A stretch of 64,000 nucleotides of DNA from Bacteroidota bacterium (GCA_025362395.1 JANYGK010000011.1:38325-102324); one strand, 5' to 3'; shown: positions 26,213 through 38,427, counted from the first letter of the stretch. The notes: generated by a model not told the origin, from the letters alone. Made by a program: numbers and translations.

Positions 26213-29200
26213 TAATGTTGTACTACTATTTTCTTTCGGGCAATACTGTTATCACTACCTGTAACCGTCACAAAATAAACACCGTTTACTACAGCACTTA
26301 AATCTATTTTATGTTGGTTACCTGTAGCCGGTTCACTTAATATAACTTGCCCTGTAACACTTATTAATTCTATTTTTTGAAGAGCCGTTGTACTTTGAAT
26401 AGTTACGTAATGAGTAGCGGGGTTAGGATAAACAGCAAATGTATTACCGCCTTGCAATTCATCTAAACCAACACTCGCCCCAATAGCAGCAACGGTTGCA
26501 GAACCTGCTGTAAGTGATATTAATACGCCGCTTGCGTTTGATTGTTTAGCTTGTACCAAACTAATGTTTAATACAGCATCCGTTATAAGCGTCGATTTTA
26601 TTTTATAATGAACTATAGCAATTTTTCCGTTACCTGTTACATTAGTATTGTTTGTATGCGTTGTAGCGGTATAAATAATCCCGTTACTAAAATCAGGCTT
26701 ATTAAATTTTAAGTTTTGGTTAGCTGCATTTAAAAATGAGGTAGGATATTCTATATAAAAACTGTTTGGTTCAATTAAGGTTTGATCGAAATTGATAGTG
26801 AATGCCACGCCATTAATATTAGAAATTTGTGTTGAAGCATCTCCTAAATAAACAGAACAAGTTCCCCAAGTTCCTTTAGCAACCATGGTTTGATCGGGTA
26901 TAATACTCAATTGTGGATTTGAAACCGTTTGTTCGGGTGATTTAAACGTATGTGTCAACCCATAATTATTATAAATTGCCAGTGTATCATTATTATCAAT
27001 TATACCGTCACCGTTACAATCACTGTGGTTTACATTTGACCCGTTAGTAATGGTTCCCGACCAATTATTCGCTATATATGATTGCCAACTGTTGCTTATA
27101 CTGGCTCTTGCAGGGCCGGTTTGTGTATAGTGTAATCCAAGCTCTAACACATCTAAGTTATCGGCTGTACCATCGCTGTTGGCATCGCCCGGCCATACGT
27201 CCTGGCAGGTATTGTCCACAACCAATTTTACCGGCAATATGCTAGTACAATTATTACTATTATTATATCCTGTAACAAAAAGGTTTTGGCTGGCAGCTGA
27301 GCCGACTGAAATCGTGTTAGCTGTTGAGCCATTGCTCCATAAATAATTATTGACTCCATTAGCTGTTACGCTAAATGATGTCCCCGAGCACTGGGTTGTT
27401 ACACCACTCAATAACATAACCGGCCCTTGATTTAGTAATATTTTGAGAGTGGTGGATCCATCAGCTATTCCTAAATCCATTTTCCCGTCGTTATTATAGT
27501 CACCTGAGGCTATTCTATACGGATTAACACCGGCTGCATGGTTTGTAGCTGTGGTAAATACACCGTTACCATAGCCAAAAAGAAAAGAAATACTATGTGA
27601 ACCGTAATTAGCTATTGCCAAATCCATTTTACTATCTCCGTTAACATCTGTTGCCAACACATCGTAAGGATTTATTTCAGCTATGTAACTCACCGATGAT
27701 GGAACCAATGCGCCGTTTCCCTGGCCAAATAAAATTTGCACATTGTCAGCTATTTCGTTTGCTGAAATAATATCCATGTTTCCATCTGAATTTATATCGG
27801 CACTGGTGATACTGGTCCCAATATCATTTCCATAGGAGCCAAATAAAGAAAAAAGCCCTGTTCCTGAATTTAATAAAACAACAACTTCACCCACACTTCC
27901 CCCATTTGCCACTGCTATATCAATGTTTCCATCATTATTAAAATCTGCCACTGCAATATCATATGGATTTGTGCCCGCACTATAATTCACTGCGGGCAAA
28001 AAGGTTCCATTGCCCATACCTATTAATACCGATATATTAGCCCCAATATTTGCAGTAACTAAATCCATCACGCCATCGTTATCAAAATCAGCAGACGCAA
28101 TTGCAGACGGGTATTGACCCACCGAAAGTGTGAAGCTTGCTCCAAAGATAGAGGGAGTTGCCGTTCCGGTTCCCAATATAACGTTAACATCGTGGGAATT
28201 ATAATTCGCTACTGCTACATCAGGATTTCCATCGCCGTTGAAATCTTCCGAGACTAAAGAACTGGGCGTATAACCGACGTTGTAAGTAACCGGTGTAGAA
28301 AAAGTTCCGGAACCAAGGCCTAACAAAAATGACACTTGATCATTTCCACCACTAGCCGACGCGATATCCGGAATTCCATCATGATTAAAATCCTTATTTA
28401 CTAAATCTAAAGCCGAATTGCCTGCAAAATAGCTTAAAGTCCCAAACGAGCCATTGTCTAAAGATCCAAAAAATACGGAAACAGCATTGGAACCATAATT
28501 TAATACAGCAAGATCTGTTTTTCCATCATTATTAAAATCCCCATCGGCCAGAGAAATTGTATTATAACCTACTGGATAATCCACTTTGGGGTAAAAAGTT
28601 CCAAGTCCTGTTCCAAGTAAAATAGAAACGTCATTGGATGTATAATTAGCGGTCAGCAAATCCTTTTTTCCATCATTATTAATGTCTAAGCATTTAATAT
28701 ACCTCGGTTCGGTGCCGGCCAAATAAGTAGTAGCTGCCGCAAAAGTTCCGGAAGGCGATCCTAAAAGAACAGAAATAGTACTTGACGTTCCATTGGCAAT
28801 GGCCAGATCATTATTTCCATCTCCATTAAAATCAGTACTTGAAACCGACCAGGGTGAATTTCCTACAGTATAATTAACTGCTGCAGAAAAGCCTCCCGTT
28901 CCTAAGCCCTGTAAAACAGAAATAGTACCTGATAATCTGTTAGCGGTAATAGCATCAAGCAAGCCATCGTTATTTATATCTTTAACTATTACTGAAGATG
29001 GGCCTGATCCGACGTTCTGATTACCAAACGCTGAAAATAATCCAGTTCCCGATCCCATTAATATGGATATCGTATTTGAACTTCCATTTGCAACAACTAA
29101 GTCAACTTTACTATCGTTGTTAAGATCTGCGCAAAAAACAGATCGTGGATTTGTTCCAACCGTATAATTAACTGCAGAAGAGAATATTCCTGTCCCGGAA

Positions 29201-29565
29201 CCCAGCAAAACCGAAATATTATTTGAATTGAAATTTGCGATGGCCAAATCAATATTGCCATCATTATTAAAATCAGAACAATCTATCGACATAGGATTTG
29301 CTCCTGTTAAATATAATACAGGTGATGAAAAATTTCCATTCGATAAACCTAAGGCCACTGAAATATTAGCGGATCCGAAATTTGCGGATACTATGTCTAA
29401 TTTACCATCATTATTAAAATCAGCCTTGGTAATAGACCAGGGATTAATACCAATAGTGAAAGTATTTGCGACACCGAGCCCTTTAAAACATGGGGCAATG
29501 GATTGGGCGAGCAAAGTGTTATTATAAATTAAGAAACCCGTAGCTATTAAAATTATTTTTTTCAT
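26212..29565 (-). CDS. Secreted T9SS protein with 14 FG-GAP/VCBS repeats, dockerin-like pair and cohesin-like module
   Basis: 1117 residues from ATG 29565 (MKKIILIATGFLIYNNTLLAQ is the signal peptide, split here at its Ala-Gln end); a longer frame from 29661 has no signal peptide. Fourteen repeats of about 48 residues run from about 45 to 690, each with a Ca-binding D-x-N-x-D-G-x-x-D loop (DFNNDGKLD and variants), enough for two seven-bladed propellers. An Ig-like stretch follows. Residues 785-870 carry two EF-hand-like loops (DANSDGTADNLD and DCNGDGIIDNND), a dockerin-like arrangement. Residues 885-1030 look like a cohesin-type beta-sandwich. The end (1043-1117) is a T9SS type A domain with VYPNPATHYV and a basic KK tail. 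The export route is clear; the ligand is unknown. Confidence 0.85.
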   Translation of the reverse strand: MKKIILIATGFLIYNNTLLAQSIAPCFKGLGVANTFTIGINPWSITKADFNNDGKLDIVSANFGSANISVALGLSNGNFSSPVLYLTGANPMSIDCSDFNNDGNIDLAIANFNSNNISVLLGSGTGIFSSAVNYTVGTNPRSVFCADLNNDSKVDLVVANGSSNTISILMGSGTGLFSAFGNQNVGSGPSSVIVKDINNDGLLDAITANRLSGTISVLQGLGTGGFSAAVNYTVGNSPWSVSSTDFNGDGNNDLAIANGTSSTISVLLGSPSGTFAAATTYLAGTEPRYIKCLDINNDGKKDLLTANYTSNDVSILLGTGLGTFYPKVDYPVGYNTISLADGDFNNDGKTDLAVLNYGSNAVSVFFGSLDNGSFGTLSYFAGNSALDLVNKDFNHDGIPDIASASGGNDQVSFLLGLGSGTFSTPVTYNVGYTPSSLVSEDFNGDGNPDVAVANYNSHDVNVILGTGTATPSIFGASFTLSVGQYPSAIASADFDNDGVMDLVTANIGANISVLIGMGNGTFLPAVNYSAGTNPYDIAVADFNNDGNIDIAVANGGSVGEVVVLLNSGTGLFSLFGSYGNDIGTSITSADINSDGNMDIISANEIADNVQILFGQGNGALVPSSVSYIAEINPYDVLATDVNGDSKMDLAIANYGSHSISFLFGYGNGVFTTATNHAAGVNPYRIASGDYNNDGKMDLGIADGSTTLKILLNQGPVMLLSGVTTQCSGTSFSVTANGVNNYLWSNGSTANTISVGSAASQNLFVTGYNNSNNCTSILPVKLVVDNTCQDVWPGDANSDGTADNLDVLELGLHYTQTGPARASISNSWQSYIANNWSGTITNGSNVNHSDCNGDGIIDNNDTLAIYNNYGLTHTFKSPEQTVSNPQLSIIPDQTMVAKGTWGTCSVYLGDASTQISNINGVAFTINFDQTLIEPNSFYIEYPTSFLNAANQNLKFNKPDFSNGIIYTATTHTNNTNVTGNGKIAIVHYKIKSTLITDAVLNISLVQAKQSNASGVLISLTAGSATVAAIGASVGLDELQGGNTFAVYPNPATHYVTIQSTTALQKIELISVTGQVILSEPATGNQHKIDLSAVVNGVYFVTVTGSDNSIARKKIVVQH

Positions 29566-29646
29566 AAAGGATTTATTCAACAAATATACCTCAATTACCT
29601 TACCTAAACATACCGTTAAAGCAGTTTTTAGCACATCATAAAAACA

Positions 29647-29677
29647 AAAAACCCTCAACATGACGCTGAGGGTTTTT
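29647..29677 (-). terminator. Terminator of the rpoBC operon
   Basis: On the minus strand AAAAACCCTCA pairs with TGAGGGTTTTT, followed by TTG-rich sequence. It lies about 70 nt beyond the rpoC stop. It may also serve the other strand, where no gene ends nearby. Confidence 0.8.
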
Positions 29678-29748
29678 ATAGTTATCGTTTTGTCAACTTC
29701 TCAATACGCCTTCGCTGCGCTACAGCACTCGAAGTGACAAATCTATTA

Positions 29749-32700
29749 TTAAGCTTCTTCTTCGATCTCTTCTTTAGAAGCCATTAAACGCTCGTACTCT
29801 TCTTTACTGCCTACTACTATTTTTTCGTAGTGGCGTAAACCTGTACCTGCAGGAATTAAATGCCCGACAATTACGTTTTCTTTTAACCCGTTCAATGTAT
29901 CTACTTTTCCGTTTACAGCCGCTTCGTTCAATACTTTAGTGGTTTCCTGGAACGATGCCGCAGAAATCCAACTGCTTGTTTGTAACGAGGCTCTTGTAAT
30001 ACCTTGTAAAATTGGCGTGGCTGTTGCAGGAACCGCATCACGTGCTTCTATAAGCTGTTTATCTTTACGGCGTAATACGGAGTTTTCATCACGTAATTTA
30101 CGGGTAGTAACAATTTGTCCGCGTTTCAGGTTTTCAGAATCTCCCGGTTCAACCACTACTTTTTTAGCATATAGGTTATCGTTCTCCGTCATAAAGTCAA
30201 TTTTATTAATTAACTGTAATTCTAAGAAAGAGGTATCACCCGGATCTTCAATCTGAACCTTACGCATCATCTGGCGAACGATCGTTTCGAAATGCTTGTC
30301 ATTCAGTTTCTGACCTTGTAAACGGTAAACCTCCTGAATCTCATTTACTAAATACTCCTGAACTGCTGTAGGGCCTTTAATTGCTAAGATATCGCCCGGT
30401 GAAGTTGCTCCGTCAGATAATTGCTCACCTGCTTTCACAAAATCATTTTCCTGTACTAAGATATGTTTAGATAAAGACACTAAGTAACGGTGTTGTTCAC
30501 CTGTTTTAGCTTCTACAACAACCTCACGGTTACCGCGTTTAATTTTACCGAACGTCACAATACCGTCAATTTCAGAAACAACCGCCGGGTTACTTGGGTT
30601 ACGTGCTTCAAATAACTCAGTTACCCGAGGTAAACCACCCGTAATATCTCCTGTTTTTCCCGTCACGCGAGGGATCTTAACTAAGATCTGTCCCGGTTCG
30701 ATTTTCGCTTTTTCATTAACGATGATGTGCGCGCTAACCGGTAAGTTATATGTTTTTAAAGCTTCCCCTTTTTTATCCACAATTCGCATTAACGGAGATA
30801 AGGTTTTGTCTTTACTTTCAATAATTACTTTTTCGCGGAAACCTGTTTGTTCATCGCTTTCTTCACGGTAAGTAACGTTTTCTTTAATTCCTTCGTACTC
30901 CACATTTCCTCCGAATTCAGAAACGATAACCGCGTTATATGGATCCCAATCACAAATTACATCTCCTTTTTTTACTTTAGCGCTAGGCTTAATGTATAAT
31001 TGAGAACCGTAAGGAATGTTACCTGTAGTTAACGTAATACCTGTGTTTGAATCAACGATACGAACCTCCGTAGTACGGCCGATAACCACATTGGCTTTAG
31101 TTCCGTCCTGGTTAATACGCTCAACGGTACGTAACTCATCAATTTCAGCAATACCGTCGTATTTAGCAATTAAGCTCGACGATGCCGCTGTGTTAGAGGC
31201 TGTACCCCCAACGTGGAACGTACGTAGTGTTAACTGTGTACCCGGCTCACCGATTGACTGTGCGGCAATAACACCTACAGCTTCACCTAACTGAACCTGG
31301 CGACCGTTAGCTAAGTTACGTCCGTAACATTTAGAACACACACCGTGTTTAGATTCGCAGGTTAATACCGAACGAATTTCAATGGATTCAATCGGAGATA
31401 CTTCAACAATATCAGAAACATCTTCCGTAATCATTTCACCACCGGATACTATTAATTCGCCGGTTGTTGGATGATACACATCATTTAAAGCAATACGTCC
31501 TAAAATACGGTCACGCAGCGTTTCAACCACATCATCATTATTTCTTAATGCCGTTGCCGTTAATCCTCTTAATGTTCCGCAATCCTGTTCGTTAATAATA
31601 ACATCCTGTGCAACGTCAACCAACCTACGGGTTAAGTAACCTGCATCGGCAGTTTTCAAGGCCGTATCCGCTAAACCTTTACGTGCACCGTGGGTAGAAA
31701 TAAAGTATTCTAAAATGGATAACCCTTCACGGAAGTTAGATAATACCGGGTTCTCAATAATGGAAGCCGTTGTATCACCTGCCTTCTGAGGTTTAGCCAT
31801 TAAACCACGCATACCGCTTAACTGTTTAATTTGCTCTTTACTACCACGCGCGCCCGAATCAAGCATCATATAAACCGCGTTAAAGCCTTGTTTATCTGAG
31901 CTTAAGTTATCCAACACTTTTTTGGTAACTTTTGAGTTGGCATGCGTCCAAATATCAATTACCTGGTTGTAACGTTCGTTATTGGTAATAAAGCCCATGG
32001 AGTAGTTATTAATAACTTCATCCACCTGCGTTTGCGCTTCTGCAATAATTTTTAATTTTTCAGCCGGAGTTTCAATGTCACCTAAGTTAAATGATAAGCC
32101 TCCTTTAAACGCTGTTTGAAATCCTAATGTTTTAATATCATCCAGGAACTTAGCCGTTTTAGCCATACCTGTTTTCTTAACTACCATCCCAATAATATCA
32201 CGTAACGATTTTTTGGTTAACAGTTCGTTGATATACCCTACTTCATGCGGTACAACCTGGTTAAAGATAACACGGCCTACAGTACTTTCAATTAATTTAG
32301 TAACTAACTGAGTTCCTTCTAAAGCATTGGTAACACGGATTTTAATTTGCGCGTGCATATCCACTTGTTTCTCGTTTAACGCGATAACAACTTCTTCCGC
32401 ACTGTAGAAAATTTTTCCTTCGCCTTTAACAACGTCATTAGGCAAATTCTTTTTAGATTTAGTTAAGTAATATAAACCTAAAACCATATCCTGAGACGGA
32501 ACCGCAACCGGCGCACCGTTAGACGGGTTTAAGATATTATGAGACGCTAACATTAAGATTTGAGTTTCCAATACAGCAGCATGACCTAACGGTACGTGCA
32601 CTGCCATTTGATCACCGTCAAAATCGGCGTTGAACGCTGTACAAACCAATGGATGTAACTGAATCGCTTTTCCTTCAATTAATTTTGGTTGGAAAGCCTG

Positions 32701-34044
32701 GATACCCAATCTGTGTAAGGTCGGGGCACGGTTTAACATAACCGGGTGGCCTTTCAATACATTTTCTAAAATATCCCAAACGATCGGTTCTTTTTTATCA
32801 ACGATTTTCTTGGCTGATTTAACCGTTTTAACGATACCGCGTTCAATCATTTTACGAATGATAAACGGTTTGAAAAGCTCTGCAGCCATTTCTTTCGGTA
32901 AACCGCACTCATGTAATTTTAATTCAGGCCCTACAACAATTACCGAACGAGCCGAGTAATCCACACGTTTTCCTAATAAGTTTTGACGGAACCGTCCTTG
33001 TTTTCCTTTTAATGAATCGGACAATGATTTTAAGGCCCTGTTTGATTCAGTTTTAACCGCGTTGGATTTACGTGAGTTATCAAATAATGAATCTACAGAC
33101 TCCTGTAACATACGTTTTTCGTTACGTAAAATGACATCCGGTGCTTTAATCTCGATCAAACGTTTTAAACGGTTGTTACGGATAATCACACGGCGGTATA
33201 AATCATTTAAATCGGAAGTAGCAAAACGGCCGCCATCCAATGGCACCAACGGACGTAATTCAGGCGGAATAACCGGCACTGTTTTAATAATCATCCACTC
33301 AGGCTTGTTTTCAATATGGCCTTGTGCCGCACGAAACGCTTCAATAACCTGTAAACGTTTTAATGCTTCGTTTTTACGTTGTTGAGAGGTTTCTGTGTTT
33401 GCTTTGTGACGTAATTCGTAAGATAACTCATCCAGTTTTAAACGGGATAACAAATCCTGTAAAGATTCAGCGCCCATTTTTGCGATGAATTTATTAGGAT
33501 CGTTATCGTCTAACAAATGATTGTCTTTCGGTAACGTGTCAACTAAGTTTAAATATTCTTCTTCGGTTAGGAAATCTAAATATTGAGTCCCGTTTTGAGC
33601 GGCAACACCTGCATTAATTACGACGTAACGTTCGTAGTAAATAATCATATCCAGTTTTTTAGTAGGTAAGCCTAATAAATAACCGATTTTGTTTGGTAAC
33701 GAACGGAAATACCAGATGTGAGCAACAGGAACTACTAAATTAATATGCCCCATACGCTCACGACGTACTTTTTTCTCGGTAACTTCTACACCGCAACGGT
33801 CGCAGATAATACCTTTGTAACGGATACGTTTGTATTTACCGCAATGGCATTCGTAATCCTTTACCGGCCCGAATATACGCTCGCAAAACAAACCGTCTCT
33901 TTCAGGTTTGTAAGTACGGTAGTTAATGGTTTCCGGTTTCAATACTTCCCCGCTACTGCGTTGTAGTATCGTTTCAGGCGATGCTAAACTAATAGTGATC
34001 TTGGAGAAGTTTGATTTTACTTTGTTATCTTTTCTTAAAGCCAT
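29749..34044 (-). CDS. rpoC: DNA-directed RNA polymerase subunit beta'
   Basis: 1431 residues, a normal length for Bacteroidota. The N-terminal zinc ribbon ([13 protein letters not shown]) lies near residues 66-85, the catalytic NADFDGDQM with three Mg-binding Asp is near residue 465, and the second zinc-binding group [17 protein letters not shown] near 890-905. The bridge-helix/trigger-loop region includes [19 protein letters not shown]. It forms the active centre with RpoB. It follows rpoB by 81 nt, a gap that contains a large perfect hairpin. Confidence 0.98.
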   Translation of the reverse strand: MALRKDNKVKSNFSKITISLASPETILQRSSGEVLKPETINYRTYKPERDGLFCERIFGPVKDYECHCGKYKRIRYKGIICDRCGVEVTEKKVRRERMGHINLVVPVAHIWYFRSLPNKIGYLLGLPTKKLDMIIYYERYVVINAGVAAQNGTQYLDFLTEEEYLNLVDTLPKDNHLLDDNDPNKFIAKMGAESLQDLLSRLKLDELSYELRHKANTETSQQRKNEALKRLQVIEAFRAAQGHIENKPEWMIIKTVPVIPPELRPLVPLDGGRFATSDLNDLYRRVIIRNNRLKRLIEIKAPDVILRNEKRMLQESVDSLFDNSRKSNAVKTESNRALKSLSDSLKGKQGRFRQNLLGKRVDYSARSVIVVGPELKLHECGLPKEMAAELFKPFIIRKMIERGIVKTVKSAKKIVDKKEPIVWDILENVLKGHPVMLNRAPTLHRLGIQAFQPKLIEGKAIQLHPLVCTAFNADFDGDQMAVHVPLGHAAVLETQILMLASHNILNPSNGAPVAVPSQDMVLGLYYLTKSKKNLPNDVVKGEGKIFYSAEEVVIALNEKQVDMHAQIKIRVTNALEGTQLVTKLIESTVGRVIFNQVVPHEVGYINELLTKKSLRDIIGMVVKKTGMAKTAKFLDDIKTLGFQTAFKGGLSFNLGDIETPAEKLKIIAEAQTQVDEVINNYSMGFITNNERYNQVIDIWTHANSKVTKKVLDNLSSDKQGFNAVYMMLDSGARGSKEQIKQLSGMRGLMAKPQKAGDTTASIIENPVLSNFREGLSILEYFISTHGARKGLADTALKTADAGYLTRRLVDVAQDVIINEQDCGTLRGLTATALRNNDDVVETLRDRILGRIALNDVYHPTTGELIVSGGEMITEDVSDIVEVSPIESIEIRSVLTCESKHGVCSKCYGRNLANGRQVQLGEAVGVIAAQSIGEPGTQLTLRTFHVGGTASNTAASSSLIAKYDGIAEIDELRTVERINQDGTKANVVIGRTTEVRIVDSNTGITLTTGNIPYGSQLYIKPSAKVKKGDVICDWDPYNAVIVSEFGGNVEYEGIKENVTYREESDEQTGFREKVIIESKDKTLSPLMRIVDKKGEALKTYNLPVSAHIIVNEKAKIEPGQILVKIPRVTGKTGDITGGLPRVTELFEARNPSNPAVVSEIDGIVTFGKIKRGNREVVVEAKTGEQHRYLVSLSKHILVQENDFVKAGEQLSDGATSPGDILAIKGPTAVQEYLVNEIQEVYRLQGQKLNDKHFETIVRQMMRKVQIEDPGDTSFLELQLINKIDFMTENDNLYAKKVVVEPGDSENLKRGQIVTTRKLRDENSVLRRKDKQLIEARDAVPATATPILQGITRASLQTSSWISAASFQETTKVLNEAAVNGKVDTLNGLKENVIVGHLIPAGTGLRHYEKIVVGSKEEYERLMASKEEIEEEA

Positions 34045-34086
34045 TTTTTTTGCTTTTGGTTTTAGTGATAATAAAAATTCAATGTT

Positions 34087-34118
34087 CTAAAGTCCCCTCT
34101 AAAAAGAGGGGACTTTAG
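34087..34118. repeat. Perfect 14-bp palindromic hairpin between rpoB and rpoC
   Basis: CTAAAGTCCCCTCT (34087-34100) and AGAGGGGACTTTAG (34105-34118) are exact complements around a 4-nt A loop. The adjacent GGGTGTG on the plus strand gives a form that I recall as a common intergenic palindromic repeat in Bacteroidota. It lacks a long U-run in the direction of transcription (a T-run is only in its loop), so complete termination before rpoC is unlikely. Confidence 0.75.
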
Positions 34119-34125
34119 GGGTGTG

Positions 34126-37100
34126 TTAGTCAAGTGTCACATCTAATGCTAATCCGCGTAATTCGTGCATTAATACATTAAATGATTCAGGTATACCCGG
34201 AGCAGGAATGTTTTCTCCTTTAACAATGGCTTCGTATGCTTTTGCACGGCCCATTACATCATCCGATTTAATGGTTAATAATTCCTGCAATACATTAGCT
34301 GCACCGTATGCTTCAAGAGCCCAAACCTCCATCTCACCAAAACGCTGACCACCGAATTGTGCTTTACCGCCCAATGGTTGTTGTGTAATTAATGAGTATG
34401 GCCCGATAGACCGTGCATGCATCTTATCATCTACCATGTGTCCTAATTTTAACATATAAATGATACCTACAGTTGCGGGCTGATCGAATTTTTCACCTGT
34501 ACCACCGTCATGTAAATACGTACGGCCATACTGAGGTACTCCTGCTTTTTTAGTGTATTCATCAATCTCAGTGATAGAAGCACCATCGAAAATCGGAGTT
34601 GAAAATTTCAATCCTAATTTTTGTCCGGCCCATGCTAATACGGTTTCATAGATCTGACCTAAGTTCATACGGGAAGGCACGCCTAACGGGTTCAACACGA
34701 TATCAACCGGTGTTCCGTCTTCTAAATAAGGCATATCTTCATCACGAACAATACGTGCTACAATACCTTTGTTACCGTGACGGCCCGCCATTTTATCACC
34801 CACTCTTAACTTACGTTTTTGAGCAATGTAAACCTTAGCTAATTGTACAATACCGTTTGGTAACTCATCACCTACTGTTATCTGGAATTTCTCACGTTTG
34901 TACTGACCTAAGAAATCGTTAAACTTAATCATGAAGTTATGTAACAGACGCTCAATTTGCTCATTTTTATCTTTGTCAGTGGTCCAGTTACCCGGGTTAA
35001 CTTCCGAGAAATCAACTTTCTCTAATAATTTTTGAGTGAATTTAGTTCCTTTTGTAATTACTTCTTCGCCTAAGATGTTAGAAACACCCTGAGAAGTACG
35101 GCCATTAACCAATTCAAATAATTTTTCAATTAATTGGTATTTGATATTAGCAACAGATTTTTGATGATCAGCATCTAATTTTTCAATCATTGGCTTCTCA
35201 TCCGCTTTTTGCTTTTTATCTTTAATAGCGCGGGAAAATAATTTTTTATCAACGATAACACCTTTCAATGATGGAGATACACGTAAAGACGCATCTTTCA
35301 CATCACCTGCTTTGTCGCCGAAGATAGCACGCAATAATTTTTCTTCCGGAGAAGGATCCGTTTCACCTTTAGGAGTAATTTTACCGATTAAGATATCTCC
35401 TTCTTTTACTTCTGCTCCTACTCTAATAATACCTTTTTCGTCAAGGTCTTTAGTAGCGTCTTCACTTACGTTAGGAATATCCGGGGTTAACTCTTCCATT
35501 CCGCGTTTTGTGTCACGCACTTCTAAAGAATATTCATCAATGTGAATAGAGGTGAAAATATCATCACGGATAACACGTTCAGAAATCACGATCGCATCCT
35601 CAAAATTATACCCTTTCCAAGGCATGAACGCTACTTTTAAGTTACGTCCTAATGCCAACTCCCCTTTTTCGGTTGCATAACCATCACATAATACTTGTCC
35701 TTTAACCACTTTATCACCTTTCTTAACGATAGGCTTTAAGTTCATACACGTACTTTGATTGGTTTTTTGGAATTTAGTTAATTTATAAGTTCTTACATCC
35801 CCTTCAAACGATACTAATTTCTCCTCGTTGGTTCTGTTGTAACGAATGGTAATTTCACGGGCATCAACATATTCAACAACTCCTTCGCCTTCTGCGTTAA
35901 TTAATACACGGCTGTCTTCAGCTACACGAGCTTCGATACCCGTACCAACAATTGGTGCTTCCGGGCGCATTAAAGGAACTGCCTGGCGTTGCATGTTCGA
36001 TCCCATCAAGGCACGGTTAGCATCATCATGCTCTAAGAACGGAATCAACGATGCCGCAATAGAAGCAATTTGATTAGGCGCAACATCCATTAACTGGATC
36101 TGGCTTGGGTCAAGAACAGGGAAATCACCTTCATAACGTGCTGTTACTTTTTTGCCTACAAAGTTTCCTTTGTCATCAAGCTCAGCACTTGTTTGAGCAA
36201 TATTTTTCTGATCTTCTTCTTCAGCCGTTAAATAAGTAATTCCTTTATTAACCTCCACTTTACCGTTAGTTACCGAACGGAAAGGTGTTTCAATAAATCC
36301 TAATTTATTAACTTTTGCAAATACACACAATGAAGAGATTAATCCAATGTTTGGTCCTTCCGGCGTTTCAATAGTACATAAACGGCCGTAGTGAGTGTAG
36401 TGAACGTCACGTACCTCAAAACCTGCACGCTCACGACTTAAACCTCCCGGCCCTAGTGCCGAAAGACGACGCTTGTGAGTAATTTCCGATAAAGGGTTGG
36501 TTTGATCCATGAACTGTGATAACTGATTCGTTCCAAAGAATGAATTAATTACTGAGCTTAATGTTTTTGCATTGATCAAATCGGTTGGTGTAAATACCTC
36601 GTTATCACGAACGTTCATACGCTCACGAATAGTACGCGCCATACGCGCTAAACCTACACCGAACTGAGAAAATAATTGTTCGCCAACTGTACGTACCCGA
36701 CGGTTTGACAAGTGATCAATATCATCCACATCCGTTTTAGAATTAATTAATTCGATCAGGTATTTCATGATCAAAATAATATCTTCTTTAGTTAATACAC
36801 GAATATTCATAGGAATATCAATGCCTAACTTTTTGTTGATACGGAAACGGCCTACTTCTCCTAAATCGTAACGTTTGTCGGAGAAAAATAATTTGTCGAT
36901 TACACCACGCGCTGTTTCTTCATCAGGCGGTTCAGCATTACGAAGCAAACGGTAGATATACTCGATTGCTTCTTTTTCTGAATTGGTAGAATCTTTTTGT
37001 AAAGTATTGTAGATAATAGCAAAATCTGCCGTATTTACGTCTTCTTTGTGCAGGATGATAGATTTAACCCCGGCATCAGCAATTAAGTCGATATGATTGT

Positions 37101-37938
37101 CATCTAAAATCGTTTCACGATCTAAAATAACTTCATTACGCTCAATCGATACAACCTCCCCGGTATCTTCATCCACGAAATCTTCGATCCATGTTTTTAA
37201 TACGCGGGCAGCCAGTCTTCGACCAACTTCACGTTTTAAACCTGCTTTCGAAACTTTCACTTCATCGGCAAGACCAAAGATCTCTAAAATTTGTTTATCA
37301 CTTTCAAAACCAATTGCACGTAATAACGTAGTAACCGGTAATTTTTTCTTACGATCAATATAAGCATACATCACATTATTAATGTCTGTAGCAAATTCGA
37401 TCCATGAACCTTTAAAAGGGATAACACGAGCACTATATAATTTAGTTCCATTTGCGTGACGGCTTTGGCCGAAGAACACGCCCGGAGAACGGTGTAATTG
37501 AGAAACGATAACACGCTCGGCACCATTGATCACGAATGATCCTTTTGGTGTCATGTACGGGATTGTTCCCAAATAAACGTCCTGCACAATGGTTTCAAAA
37601 TCTTCATGTTCAGGATCAGTACAGTAAAGCTTTAATTTAGCTTTTAACGGCACTGAATAAGTTAAACCACGGCTAATACACTCTTCCAAAGCATAACGTG
37701 GGGGATCTACGAAATAATCCAAAAATTCCAACACGAAATTATTTCTCGCATCAGAGATAGGAAAGTTTTCGGCAAATACACGGAACAAACCTTCATTTTT
37801 ACGGTTATCCGGCGTAGTTTCTAATTGAAAGAAATCCTGAAAGGATTTCACTTGTATATCCAAAAAATCAGGATACTCAATCGGAAATTTGTTTGAAGAG
37901 AAATTAATTCTCTGTGATTTTTTTACTGTTGTAGCCAA
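34126..37938 (-). CDS. rpoB: DNA-directed RNA polymerase subunit beta
   Basis: 1270 residues, as usual in Bacteroidota. The rifampicin-binding region ([20 protein letters not shown] followed by [20 protein letters not shown]) keeps the Gln, Asp, His, Arg and Ser residues of the susceptible form. The segment [13 protein letters not shown] around residue 1040 and the C-terminal clamp-binding part [19 protein letters not shown] are intact. It sits between rplL and rpoC; a structured leader lies upstream in the rplL-rpoB gap. Confidence 0.98.
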   Translation of the reverse strand: MATTVKKSQRINFSSNKFPIEYPDFLDIQVKSFQDFFQLETTPDNRKNEGLFRVFAENFPISDARNNFVLEFLDYFVDPPRYALEECISRGLTYSVPLKAKLKLYCTDPEHEDFETIVQDVYLGTIPYMTPKGSFVINGAERVIVSQLHRSPGVFFGQSRHANGTKLYSARVIPFKGSWIEFATDINNVMYAYIDRKKKLPVTTLLRAIGFESDKQILEIFGLADEVKVSKAGLKREVGRRLAARVLKTWIEDFVDEDTGEVVSIERNEVILDRETILDDNHIDLIADAGVKSIILHKEDVNTADFAIIYNTLQKDSTNSEKEAIEYIYRLLRNAEPPDEETARGVIDKLFFSDKRYDLGEVGRFRINKKLGIDIPMNIRVLTKEDIILIMKYLIELINSKTDVDDIDHLSNRRVRTVGEQLFSQFGVGLARMARTIRERMNVRDNEVFTPTDLINAKTLSSVINSFFGTNQLSQFMDQTNPLSEITHKRRLSALGPGGLSRERAGFEVRDVHYTHYGRLCTIETPEGPNIGLISSLCVFAKVNKLGFIETPFRSVTNGKVEVNKGITYLTAEEEDQKNIAQTSAELDDKGNFVGKKVTARYEGDFPVLDPSQIQLMDVAPNQIASIAASLIPFLEHDDANRALMGSNMQRQAVPLMRPEAPIVGTGIEARVAEDSRVLINAEGEGVVEYVDAREITIRYNRTNEEKLVSFEGDVRTYKLTKFQKTNQSTCMNLKPIVKKGDKVVKGQVLCDGYATEKGELALGRNLKVAFMPWKGYNFEDAIVISERVIRDDIFTSIHIDEYSLEVRDTKRGMEELTPDIPNVSEDATKDLDEKGIIRVGAEVKEGDILIGKITPKGETDPSPEEKLLRAIFGDKAGDVKDASLRVSPSLKGVIVDKKLFSRAIKDKKQKADEKPMIEKLDADHQKSVANIKYQLIEKLFELVNGRTSQGVSNILGEEVITKGTKFTQKLLEKVDFSEVNPGNWTTDKDKNEQIERLLHNFMIKFNDFLGQYKREKFQITVGDELPNGIVQLAKVYIAQKRKLRVGDKMAGRHGNKGIVARIVRDEDMPYLEDGTPVDIVLNPLGVPSRMNLGQIYETVLAWAGQKLGLKFSTPIFDGASITEIDEYTKKAGVPQYGRTYLHDGGTGEKFDQPATVGIIYMLKLGHMVDDKMHARSIGPYSLITQQPLGGKAQFGGQRFGEMEVWALEAYGAANVLQELLTIKSDDVMGRAKAYEAIVKGENIPAPGIPESFNVLMHELRGLALDVTLD

Positions 37939-38003
37939 TTTAATAAGGTTTATTTAGTTAGTATTCTAAAAGATTGACGTGATGACTAAAAGCAGAAAAA
38001 AGG

Positions 38004-38039
38004 GTTAAGGCTTTTTACCGAAGTAAAAGAAGCCTTAAC
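38004..38039 (-). promoter_or_regulatory. UUCG-tetraloop hairpin with U-run between rplL and rpoB, attenuator candidate
   Basis: On the minus strand GTTAAGGCTT pairs with AAGCCTTAAC, with an inner helix TTTAC/GTAAA capped by c(TTCG)g, a very stable tetraloop, then CCTTTTTT. It has the form of an intrinsic terminator but is within the rplKAJL-rpoBC operon, at the site where E. coli has a partial attenuator between rplL and rpoB. Partial read-through would keep RNA polymerase below ribosomal protein output. Confidence 0.7.
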
Positions 38040-38058
38040 GCCTAGTTTTGTAAGTAAA

Positions 38059-38427
38059 TTATTTTACTTCTACTTTTGCACCAGCTTCTTCTAAAGCCTT
38101 TTTAATAGACTCAGCTTCTTCTTTTGCAATACCTTCTTTAACCGCTTTTGGAGCACCGTCCACTAAATCTTTAGCTTCTTTTAAGCCTAAGCCTGTTAAG
38201 TCTTTTACAACTTTAACTACTCCTAATTTAGCTGCGCCTGCTTCAAGCAAAATAACATCGAAAGATGTTTTTACTGCTGCTGCGTCACCGCCTCCACCTG
38301 CAGATACAACTACTGCTGCTGCTGCCGGCTCAATTCCGTATTCGTCTTTTAATACTGTTGCTAATTCCTGAACTTCTTTAACTGTCAGGTTTACTAATGT
38401 TTCAGCGATTGCTTTTACGTCTGCCAT
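38059..38427 (-). CDS. rplL: 50S ribosomal protein L7/L12
   Basis: 122 residues. A short N-terminal helical dimerisation part ([23 protein letters not shown]) is followed by an Ala/Gly-rich hinge ([18 protein letters not shown]; residues 33-50) and a C-terminal factor-binding domain with [18 protein letters not shown]. It forms the stalk that recruits translation factors. It follows rplJ in the standard order. Confidence 0.97.
   Translation of the reverse strand: MADVKAIAETLVNLTVKEVQELATVLKDEYGIEPAAAAVVVSAGGGGDAAAVKTSFDVILLEAGAAKLGVVKVVKDLTGLGLKEAKDLVDGAPKAVKEGIAKEEAESIKKALEEAGAKVEVK

Noticed and set aside
29700..29745. Small hairpin or tRNA-like piece after rpoC
   Set aside because: The string is a short GC-richer spacer without a cloverleaf or a stable stem.
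29939..37363. Plus-strand open frames of 70-107 codons opposite rpoC and rpoB
   Set aside because: They are antisense to highly conserved coding DNA, have no start context and no recognisable product.
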